64,000 nt of DNA from Pyxicephalus adspersus (lineage: Eukaryota > Chordata > Amphibia > Anura > Pyxicephalidae): assembly GCF_032062135.1 (NCBI RefSeq), contig NC_092869.1, positions 46,151,841-46,215,840 on the forward strand, read 5' to 3'. Each line of letters opens with the position of its first letter. Within the stretch, counting starts at the first letter, position 1. Shown here in pieces: positions 34,501 through 46,500 of the stretch. A program made the position numbers and the translations under genes. The notes below the pieces were generated by a model, which worked only from the letters and a program-made list of their open reading frames with translations, was not told the origin of the DNA and ran no database searches.

Positions 34501-37500
34501 AAACAATACATGGACATTAAAAAAGAGGACCTGTCAGTAACTTCACAAGGCTGCATGACGTATATACAGCTAGCTATCCTTAAGCTTCAGGCAATGACTT
34601 TGCCTAGGCTGTAATGATGTCATCAGTCTGCTGCAGGCAGGAGAAAGCATTTCCTCAGTCTCCTCTCCCCATATATAAGATTGTAACGAGGTGATATGCT
34701 GCAGTTTGGAATTGTACAGATTTACAGCCCAGGAAGTGGATGATGACCCTGGGTGATGCCAGAACAAAGATGGCTCTGTCCTTCTGGAAAGAATAGCAGA
34801 TTGAGGCATTGCCAGGATCATGTGATCTCCGAACCCTCAGCACACATAATGAGATTTGATGGTCGGTGCCCCCCTGACCCGTGTAGGGTTTAGGGAGGGG
34901 GAGGGGCAGTTTCCGATATACCTCCATAACTTTGTCTTTTCGACCCAGCAGCTTTCCATTCCCAGATGCTTCCTTTGGAGATTGGTGATTGGACGGGGCT
35001 GTCCTGGCATTGTGGGGGGGTCTATGTTTGTGTACATACATAGCGTTTGCTCATTGGATGACGCAGACCTCCCTGCACCCAATGGCATCCTTTGTATTGG
35101 GGCTTGCAGCGCTCATCCTAGGGTGACAACACTGTTTCTGCTTAGGGTGCTGCCTGAGGAGCGTTGTCACTCCAGGACCGGAGGGTCAGCTGCAGTTTTA
35201 TTTTGGAAATACTTTAAAGTAATGTCGGGCCGGGGTACAGAAGGTGCGGCCAGGTAGCGGCTTCTCCCTTCCTCACCAATCTTCCATTTCTTCCAGGTCT
35301 TCCTAGTGACCCGCGATGTGGAAACCAAGTGCATGGTCCTCTGGGTCCACTTCTCCGAGCGCAGGGACCCCGCTGACGTCCTTCGGTATAACATACGGGA
35401 AGAGAAAACAAGTAGGTGACCTCCATGTCCCTTCTATTATACAAATATAAAGAAATACAACCAGCCGCCTTGTCCCAGGAAGAGGCTGGAAGAAGACCGA
35501 GATTTTCCCTGCTGCAGTTCAGTAACATTTACAGGTCTTGTCCCTCCCACAGCCTGTGATTGGACAATAAAGGAGAAGCAGCGGATAAGCATATTTCAGT
35601 GTCAATCCACTCTCTCCACCAATCAGAATTTCTTTAGTAGCACATGAGCACTGCAGTACACCTGATTGGCTTATTGTGCCCCCCCCCCTTCACCTTCCTC
35701 CCATTATTGATGGAGAACTGTAGGACATTCAGCAGTTTCCAGGTTACTGCCCCACCCACTGGCCATTCGGTGGCATTGCAATTAAATCATCATTTCTACA
35801 AAACTGCATTAAGAAATGTTGAAACTTTGAGGTTGCTTTAGGAAACGCCGTTCCATTTGCGAGGATCTCCAGTGAAAATGACTCTGCATTGTTCAAGGAA
35901 CTGATGAGCTCTGATTTCAGGGATGTTGCCAAATCGCTGAGTTTTAGTCCGGTTACGTGACAGGGCTTCTTTAAACCACTGCCTGTAATAAGTATTGCTT
36001 TTTTTTCTCTTTGAACACCGCTGTATGCAAAGAGTTGAGTCTTCCCGGGTCAGCTGACATGCTGTGTTGATTGTCTGAAATGTTAAGGGAAAAAAAGAAT
36101 TTAATTTTTCTGTTTGCAGAGAGCCCGCTGCTTCCACACAGAGCAAAGCTCCCACTCTCCAGCATGCTGGCAGGGGTCGGCTTTTTTATGTGAGCTGTGA
36201 CTGCTTTAAAAACATTCTGCAAGATCAGGAAGCACTTTAGGCGAAATGGGGCCCTGGGTAATATAAAGTGGGGGGCCCCAAATAAACAGCATTTCAGCTC
36301 CTTGCCCTTGGGGTCAGTTGGTGTTGGTGGGGTCTCTGGCCAATTATTGGTATTATTACACAGTATTTATATAGCACCAACATATCATGCAGCGCTGTAC
36401 AAAGTACATAGTCGTGTCTAGTTTTCCCCACCCCAATGCCAGCCAATGAGCAGAGGATGTATGGACACCCTCAGGCTGCCCTTTCCCTGGGGGTGAATCT
36501 GACATTCATCACTTTTCAGTGTAAGGTTCTCCTGGGCTTAGGTTGATGGTGGTTGGTGTCCGGTCATTACCATGCATTGTGCCTGGTTCTGTATTGGTCC
36601 ATGGTGCTTGGATCTTCCTGTGCCCAGGGTTTTGATTGTTTTGTTTCTCTTTTCTCCCCAGTGATGTATTTGGAGGGCTCCTTCCTCATCTTCGAAGATA
36701 TATTTAAGCTCATAGGATTCTACTGTGTCAGCCGGTAAGTGGAATCCAAATTCAGCCGTCTCCTGTGATTGGTCACATCTGTCTGTTTTTGTAACATTGG
36801 CCGCATTTGTTTTTTTTTGTCTTTCACATTTTTCTGTATTTGATGTTTTTATATTTGCACTGCTGCATGACATACAGAGCTGGGAGGGCGCCCCCTACTG
36901 GTTACTAACTGCTGTGCAACACTACTAAATAGGAAGCAAACTCTGCCTATGTAATGAGGATACGGGGCAGTCATATGATTTATAATTACTTTCTTCATGG
37001 CCTTATACATTGTGCCAAATTTTTTTAAAATAATTTTGTTTTCAATCATTTTTTATTAGAAGAAAATCCTTTTATTATAACAAAAACATAAAAAAGGGGG
37101 GCAAGTGAACAGAGAAAACAAAAACACGAATTGGCCATTTATAAAATAATTTTAAATATATTTATTTCAATTTAATTCCATCCTATAAAATCAGTAATAT
37201 GACGAACATTAATATGTGGTTGTGACATCAGCTCTCGTTAGTGTAAGCGTTTTGTTTTCTATGGGCTCTGTTTATAAAACGGGGAATCTGACATGAGTTA
37301 CTGCTATTAAAACACATGGACCTGGAAGGTTCCCACGCGGGAATGTTTTATAAATAGATCCCTATGTGTTTCCAAAGCAGAGTCAGTTTTGTGAATTGAG
37401 CCTACTGACCGGATGATTTCACAAATGGCTTCATGTGTATAATATTATTATAATCAAGTATTTATATAGCGCCGACATATTACGTAGCCCTGTACAAAGT

Positions 37501-40500
37501 CATACCTCTGGCTGTCCCTCAAAGGGCCCAATATTTCTGTATGTATTATATCTATAAAAACGCCCAGATCTCCTCGGTGGGAGAATTCTTCTCTCTGAGA
37601 CGTCACCTCTACCTGTGCTGTCACATAGGCCGTAGCGAGGTTTGTATCTTTCTGTTGCGGTTTGGAAGTTTCTTTGTTGTGACATTTCCTGTTCTCAGCT
37701 CAGGGTAAAATGAAATATTGCTTTGCTAGAATGTCTCTGCCTATGTAATGTTTTGTGGAATCCTTTTTATTTCTGCTGATTTTCCACATTTCCAGATAAT
37801 GAACTTCTTGCACTTTTCTCTGCAGTGTTGTCAACATTGAGATCTGTATTTATTATCATTAATATTATTGATAAACAGGATTTATATAGCGCCAACATAT
37901 TATGCAGCGCTGTACATTAAATAGGGGTCACAAATGACAGACAGATACAGACAGTGACACAGGAGGAGGAGAGGACCCTGTCCCAAAGAGCTTACAATCT
38001 AGGAGGTGGGGGAGGTATCACACAATAGGAGGGGGGATATGGAATGGTGGGAAGTAGTGAGGGTTTAGGGGACGGGTAGGTGAGGGTGAAGCGTTGGGTT
38101 TTGAGGTCTTTTTTAAATGAGCAGAGAGTAGGAGGAAGAGGAATAGGAGGAGGAAGATTCTTGGGGTTCTGTGTTCCCCGGCGTTCCAGCTTTTAGAAAT
38201 CTCTGCCACCTCCAGGGGATTTATTGCCATTATTGGAGGTAACGTTGTGGCTGCAATGACGGATTGGTGGTCGCATTGTATTCATATCACTGATTCATTT
38301 ATAAGCAATGTGAATATAAAACAATGCAGAACCAACAATGCTGAATAAACCAGTCCATAGTGCAAATGTAGGAATTGTTCCGGTCCATAAAGGGGGAGGA
38401 GGGGTACAGGTACCTGCAGAACACTTTTGTGTTCGATGTAATTGGTGACCCGACAGAACATTTCTGTAACCAGTAAATCTCATTTTTCGGGGTTTCTCTT
38501 TGCAGGGATATTTTACAATCACCGCTGCGACTGCCGCACGTCATATCCAAAGCCCGGACCTTGAAGGACCTGGAAACCCTTTCCAACCTGGGATCAGGTA
38601 AAGGCATTATGTGAACTTTAGATTCATCGTGCATGGCTCAGTCAGATCTGAGTTTATTCACTCACAGGGTGCAGCAATGGTTGAGAATTAAACTAAACCC
38701 AGTTGGTTGCTGTGACCTTGGTTTTGTAGGGGGGATCCTGCCAGCATCAGCAGCTTACAAATCCACTTCCTGTCCTGCGGTGACAACTCTCCTTCACTGC
38801 ATTGAGCTTGGGATGATACCAAGCACACCCCCCCCCCCCCCCCCCACACACACAGAAGATGATCTGCAAATTGGACACAAATGGCAAAAAAAGAAACAAA
38901 AAAATCTCTGCAGTACTGGTTATTCACCACTAGATGTCAGCCTTCTGTGTTAAAGGACCCCCAGCACCCTTCAACTGGTAGACTGAGGGCTTATTGTGAG
39001 TGCGGGGTGGCAGCATGGGTTAGGTTAATGAGAGGTGCACATCACTTCAGTGCCTAACTCAGCATCACCAAGTATTGCCCACTGCTGGAGAGGGTCAGAG
39101 GTGCCCATGTGACCAGGCTGAAGGGGGGGGGGGGGAGTTATTATAGCAGAAAAGGCAAAATGATGGGGGGGTTGTCCACCATAGTGGATAAGGCGCCTGA
39201 CCTCTGAGACCTGAAACTGCCTGATGAACTTCCACTTTTGTTAGAATTTACTTAAAAATAGACGTTAGTAAAGTTTTGCCACCCATGCATCAATTTCTGC
39301 AGAGTTCTCGCCTTCTCAGTAAGTTTAGCAGATCGGCCGCCAGTGCTGGGCTTTCTAGACACGTTGAGTCATACACAAGTCTTACAATGAAGCTTTGGCA
39401 ATTGTGATGGTGACACAGACCACAAGAGCTCCGTATTGCATGAGTGGTTACACGTATTCTATAGGACAGAGCTGGCAGGCAGCTCCAATCAATGTGAAGA
39501 CGACTAGATGGCTTATGAGTAAGTCAGAGGGGTAATAGAAGCCGTAATTGCAGCCCATTGATGCAAAAAAACATAATTAAAAAAATGCAGGCATTTTTAA
39601 ACCATAATATTCATCTTTAGTTGCATTTAAATTGATAGAACATGGCAAATACCCTGACTTTAGAACAGTCACATAGGGGAGGAGTCAACTGGGTGGTAGG
39701 AACATGACCCAAGTGAATATTTTAAAAAAGTCACTCCGATAATCAAGGGTAAAGAATATTATGGAAAAAATGTCCTTTTGATGCCAACTAACCAAATGTT
39801 CAATTCAAAGCCACTAAACATAGTATTATCATTAAAAGGCGGTGGGGAGAATGGGCATGGGGAACATAACCCAAGTGAAAAAAAAAACAAAAACATGTAT
39901 TTTTTCTAGTAAAAAAAAATACCCCTTACCAGATTTATAAGAAACCCACATGCAATGACAATTCTTTGCTGCTACGTCATCCGCCAGCCTCTAATGGAGA
40001 CGTTGTGGCCACCCCACTGCACAAAGTAGCCAATGCTGGAGTGAATGTGGACAGAGGTAGCAAATGAAATGCCATAGTTATGGTTTTGTGTGGACTGTCT
40101 TAAAAGATTTGTGTTTCTTTGCACAGGATTCTGGGATTCTTCCATAAGAGATAAAAGAGGATCTCTCATTTCTCATGCTGGGAAACTCCCTTCTTGTGGC
40201 CCCCTGCGGAGCGGGGACCCTGCAGATGTACAGAGTGACTGTGCCTGTGAGATCGAGTTGTTGGCTGGAAGTGGCCGGTTGTGGTTTGTGAATCCTATTT
40301 TTATTGAGCAATGTGGCAACGCACAGACCGATGATGAAATTCCTCTTACGAACTGCGTCGCAAAGGCCGACGTTCAACTCCCCAAAGTTGTTTACAGGAG
40401 ACCTCCTCCACCTCCACCTCCTTTGTTTCATAAGCCGCCCCTTCCGTCTGTTCCTCCTTCTGCGCCTCCCCCAGATTATATACATTCACATTCACACTCG

Positions 40501-43500
40501 CCAACGTTAAGTTCTCCAAAACTGGTCTCAAGTACTTCTTGCAGCTCGGAGCCCAGCTTGATCTCTCCTCATACTGATTCTCTTCCTTCCTCTAATGAAG
40601 TTCCATTACATGAATCTGTTTCTCAACGTTCCGCAAATAATTTACCTTCAGATGAACTTCTTACTTTGAATTCTGCTTCAGAAACTTCCCGAGCTGATGT
40701 TGCTCCGTCTTCCCCACCCAGTTCTTCTCCTTCGGTGGAACCTCTCACATTGTGTGGTTCTGATGACCCATCATCGGCCGATGCTAAACCTTTAGAATCT
40801 GAATTTTCTCCTACTTCTACGCCTAACTCTGAAACTTCTAGTCCGGAATGTAAAACGGATCTCTGTCCTTCTTTATCTGCTGCTTCAACCTTAAACCAGC
40901 CGGAAAACTCTGCTAAGGTGTCTCCCAACATCGAGAGGACTTCCAATATCGAAGGGTCTTCCAACATTGAGGAGCTTTCCATTATCGAGGAGTCTTCCAA
41001 CTTCACAGGGTTTTCCAATATTGGGGAGTCTCCCAACATCGAGGGGTCTCTAGTCACAGAGGATCATAGTATTAAGAAGCCTTCTGCAGAAATGCGAATA
41101 AGCAATTCAGAAGAGAAGAAAGAAACTTCAGAGAATGATGTCCATTCTGGAGTGTCTCCAATTCGGACTCCGGTTCGTGCACCACCCGCTGTCCCAAAAA
41201 GGAGACCATCAGGGAAAGTTCCGGAGAACGTATCCAATGTTTTATCAGTAAAACTTGATCCACAGGACAAAACAAGCTTATCTTCTCCCAAGTCTAGCAG
41301 CATGGCGAAAGTGAAGCCTCTGGTTAAACACACAGAGTCTCACCAAGAAAGTAACGAGGAGCTACAACAAAAGACGGTCGGCTCTCCTGGAGATCAACAA
41401 AAAGAATCTGAAGACAAGAAAAAAACCCCTCCTGTACCACCACCACGAGTGAAGAAATTGTCTTCAAAATATAATTCTACAAAAGCTAGTCAGCAGAAAC
41501 CAGATCCAAAAAGTCCATCAGAACCCAAACAGTCTCCCAGGACTGAAATCCATAACAATGTTGGCAGTGTCAAAATCCGGGACAAAAAAGAGAGGTCCAA
41601 AAGTTTGGCATCCCAAGAGAAGAAAGGCTCAGACTCATCTTTGAATTCTCCAACAAGCGAGCCGAATACCCCATCTTCCAATCCAGAGTTGGATTCCAAC
41701 TCTACCAGCAGTGCCGATGAGGACAGCGAAAGGCCAACCGGCGCATCCCTCAAAAAGTCCCATTCGTTTATGCTGGACAGGGCAAAAAACAGGCTGTCCA
41801 TCGTGGCCATCACCAATGTTTTTTCTGCATTTATGTCTGCAGACCGGAAGCTGCAGAAGAGGATTACGGAACTGGCTCATGACAAGGACTCGTACTTTGG
41901 GAATCTGGTGCAGGATTATAAAGCCTACAGTCTGGAGATGATGGCCAAGCAGAGCTCCAGCACGGAGATGCTGCAGGAGATTCGGCTGATGATGACCCAG
42001 CTGAAGAGTTATTTGGTTCAGAGCACCGAGCTGAAGTCCATGGTGGATTACAATCTATACACCGATGATAAAATAGGTAAGGAATGCTTCGATTAGAACT
42101 GATTTTTCCTCCGTAATGCATGCTTTGCTTTAAAGTGTATCTAAATCGGGGTTCCTCCAGAGGTTGCTGGGGGTTCCTTGAGCAATAAGCAGTTTGTGAC
42201 CCCAATAATCTTTTTGGCTATCTGTAAGCGTGACCTTCTTCCCAATGGCCAGTAATGTTAGAGGAATTCTTCCCACTGACCACCACACTAATGTACTGCG
42301 AGCTATAGATTGAAACAGGTCAATGATGGCTTTCCCCTAAAATAAAACTGTTGAAGGGCTCTTCGGTAATTAAATATTCTTCTTTCATTTCCATGCTTTA
42401 GGTTTGGAAGCTTTTAAATCCAAACTTTTTCTGCTGGTCACTCATCTTCTATTTTCCTAACAGACGCCATCGTGGAAGCGGCATTGTGCAAATGCGTTCT
42501 GAAGCCCCTCAAGTCGCCCATTGAGTGTTACCTCAGGGAGATCCACAATAAGGACGGCTCAATGAGACTTCTAACTGAGAACCAGCTGGTCATCCAGGAC
42601 ACGACCACCACCGAGTTGGGTGTCACCACCAGCGTGCCGGACAGCAGTGTGATGGAGAAGATCATTCAGAAGTTTGTGACCATGCACAAGACCTACTCTC
42701 CAGAGAAGAAGATCACCTACCTGCTGAAGGCGTGCAAACTTATCTACGACTCCATGGCCACCGGGAACCCAGGTATGTGTTCTGTACTGAGCAACAATGG
42801 ATCCAATATTCTGTACCTGTCCTCATTTGGAAAACTAGTCAAATGTAGAGTAGGAATAGCAATCCTTCTTTGTATGTTAATGTTTGCCACCCCATAATAT
42901 ATAGGTAAATAAAAGTAGAGAAAAAAGAAAGCTGGGGTTCTTTAGGAAAAACAATATTGTATTGTATATTTCACACAATTAATCATATATAACAACAATG
43001 GTGATATGTGGTCATTGCAACTAAATAAGCATTGGATATGTACACCATTAGCTATACATGTCCGATACCTGACTAAACAACATGAGTATAAGACGTAAAG
43101 TGCATCATCCGCAACGCGTTTCGCCGTGTGGTTTCCTCAGGGGATTGGCAGAAACCGATAATACTAGGATTGGAAACTAGTTTGAGCCAATACATGGCCA
43201 TGCATTGTATGGTCATGCTGAGCTTTATTAGGGATGGCTTGTTCTGTAAGGGCCAGTCACTGGGTATGGTCTCCTCCTCTGGCAGCTTATATTTTCCCCA
43301 TTACTGACCTACTATGCTTTGTTCTGTTTGGAGAAAGCCATCATGCTAGAAGCAAACCTTTGCTTATATCTGAGCCTAATGATTGGTGGGGTAATGATGA
43401 AGAGGTGAAGGAAGCACAAATTCAAAGAATAGAAAAAAAAGCAGGGAGATCCTTGCACTGCAGGTCTATGGGTGCAGCTGCCTCTCCAGCAAGCAGAACA

Positions 43501-46500
43501 GACATCCCTGAATCTCAATCTAAAGTCGGATCAGTAGTCAGAGGCTGTAGGGCCTTAAGCTACAGGAGTCTTTATGCACAGGAAGGGTTCTGATATGTTT
43601 CAGAAGGAAATAAAGACAAATGGTAAATCTTCCAGAGTAGTGCTTAGGCATGATCTACAGCATCCCCATAGCAAAGCAATCATGGACATTTCTAGAAAAT
43701 GTTACTATATTGTTTACCACAGATGGCTTTAATCCGAATGTTTCATTCCTCTGATTACATTTGTGCACACGTGCCAATACCAACAATTGTTTGATTGATG
43801 TGAAATCAAAACAGGGAATCTAATTCTGGTTGCATATGTTTGTGCTCCTGTACAAGAAGTTGTCATAACACACGTCCTTTTCACCACAACTCAACCCCCA
43901 ACTGCTGGTTACACAAATTCTATAAACTGTAACTGAAACAGCTGATATAACAAATAATAAAGTGTTGGAACTTCTTGTGCAATGAGTAGTAATGGCATGA
44001 CAACAGTGATCCCTGCTGGGAGAAAAGCGGTAGTACAGCATTTACATTTTAATATAGTTAGAAATTGCTGCATATGCTCACCAAGGGATATGCAGAATTT
44101 AATTGGTCTATTACTTTACTGATCCTGGTGACTTTAAGACTCCAAACTGAGGGCCCACATAGGTTTGTCCAACTCACTGCAGCATATTAACATGCCTTAC
44201 AGTAAGGCAGCCCACTTACTTTGCATGGGTTACCAATGTATGGTAATGGGCGTAATGTCTTCAGGTTACCAATGTACGATATTGGGTGTAATGTCCTCAG
44301 GTTAATGATCTCTCACATTAAATCCTGTATGGGGGAAAGGGGGAAACATTCTATTTTGAATGAACGCAAATTAGTGCACACCGCTCCATCTGTCCCTGTT
44401 GTCACTGGCATCTTCTCTGGTCGACTTGCTCCCAATCATGTAATCACATGGCTTTGTTTGTAAACCAATGTCACTAAATTTAATCCTTAATGACCACAAA
44501 AATGGTTACATTTAATATGTTCAGGTAAGAGATAATACTACATGACCTGGGGGCTATTATTTTCATAGGAAACCCTACTGGGGAAATTCTCCTGACTTGT
44601 GACTGGATTCTATTTCTTTTGCAGGGAAGCACCATGGTGCAGATGACTTCCTCCCAGTTCTGATGTATGTCCTAGCCCGCTGTGACCTTGTGGCCCTTCT
44701 CCTGGATGTTGAGTATATGATGGAGCTGATGGACCCTTCGCTGCAGCTCGGAGAAGGTAATAGTTGCTGTCCAATCTAGTCCGTGTTCAGCTCTTCATCT
44801 CTATTGGTTCACCTGAGTGGGATCCACAAGGGCTCTGTCTACATGAGATCTATAAGTTCTTCTTGTGTTTGTGTGTGCAAGACTTTGATGAGACCAATTA
44901 GAAGTAAGATTTTCCAGGAGAAGAACGGACGTGCATTATTCTACATTGTGTCCTCTGAGAATGTCTTGCTGTGGGTATAATATTTAATAATTTCCTCCTC
45001 TCCTTAGGCTCCTATTACCTGACCACCACGTACGGGGCTCTGGAACATATAAAGAACTACGATAAGATCACAGTGACCCGGCAGCTCAGCCTGGAGGTCC
45101 AAGACTCCATCCATCGCTGGGAGAGGAGACGAACGCTTAACAAGGCCAAGTTATCTCGTTCCTCCATACAGGTGTGTTGGGCTATTGAGGTATCGGTGGA
45201 AAGATTTAGCAAAGCTGGCAGCAGAATTGTAAAAGTTTTATTTGCAAATAAAGGAAACCCTTTGAGATCCATTGAGGGGCTGGGTGCTCTGAAATTTAGA
45301 TCTTTTCTGGAAGCCCCATTTATCTCCATTCTTGTAGGCAATATGGCAGGTTCTTTGGTCTAGAGGTCTCCTGAATTCATATGGATGGGGGACTTCTTCA
45401 CACATTCTTTAACCTTCTGTCCTCCCTATACACCATATGACTTACATTCTTCAAGCTGTCCTATAGGTAGGTTTTCTTTACCTGAGCAGGTAACCCCTCT
45501 GTGACGGCCATGCGTCTGTCTCCCCATGACTAGTGGTATGGAAGTGGCAGCCTACGTCCAATTAGAAGAAGAGAGGTTCATTCTTGGGGGTTATTATTAT
45601 TATTATTATTATTTTTAATACACAGTATTTATATAGTGTCATCATTACAGTTACATCACTAACTGTCCCTCAAAGGAGCTCACAATCTAATGTCCCTACC
45701 TCAGTCATATGTCATTATACAGTCTAATCACATTTTTTTGGAAGTCAATTAACCTAACTGCATGTTTTGGAATGTGGGAGGAAACTGGAGGAAACCCACA
45801 CAGACAGAGGGAGAACCTGCAAACTCCATGCAGATAGTGCCCTGGCCGGGATTCGAACCTGGGATCTAGCACTGCTAAGGCAAGAGTGCTAACCACTGAG
45901 CCACCGTGTTGCATTACAGTAGTAACATCTGTTTGATCATCTTCTACCTTCCTCAGTAGAGTGAAGGTTGTTAGAACTGCAAACTTTGGGCCAACTCTCT
46001 ACTAATGTCCATGGATTTAGAATGGGATGGCCAATATAATTATACAGGTGGGCTGTCTAGGTGTCACTGAACCTTAGGTGTGATTTTTCGCATTACCAGT
46101 TCATCACAATCTTTTAGGTGATCTTGAATATCTGGATTCTCATAATGTTAACAATCTATTCTACTATAGAATCTCTATTTCCATCAAAGTTTATTTTGGC
46201 ATTGAGGAACCCCAAGTCCTGGCTGGTCCTGTCTGCTATATAAGGGACTTATAGTTTCCCAATAGCTAGATATAAACCTAATCACAGCCCATTTGAATAA
46301 TTTTATTGACCGGATATCCTTTCTCTTTCTAGGACTTCATCACAATCTCTTTCGAAGAGCTAGAAGTGAGCACGAGGACCTTGGCCACCAAATCAGAAAC
46401 AAGGGTTGCCCAGGTGCTCCAGCAGTGCGCAGAAAAATTTGAGGTGTCCGACCCGCAGAAATACGGCCTCTATGTGCTTATCAATGAACAATATTACCGA

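Noticed and set aside
40090..40126. Twelve extra codons at the start of the large RIN3 frame
   Set aside because: They lie before a clear acceptor (tttgcacag) and are intronic.
40623..41057. 144-codon antisense frame in the RIN3 large exon
   Set aside because: Shadow of the Ser/Glu-rich coding strand; no independent support.
45849..45903. Possible tRNA gene (A and B boxes)
   Set aside because: No acceptor stem or cloverleaf; it continues into a SINE body with (AAT)n tail.
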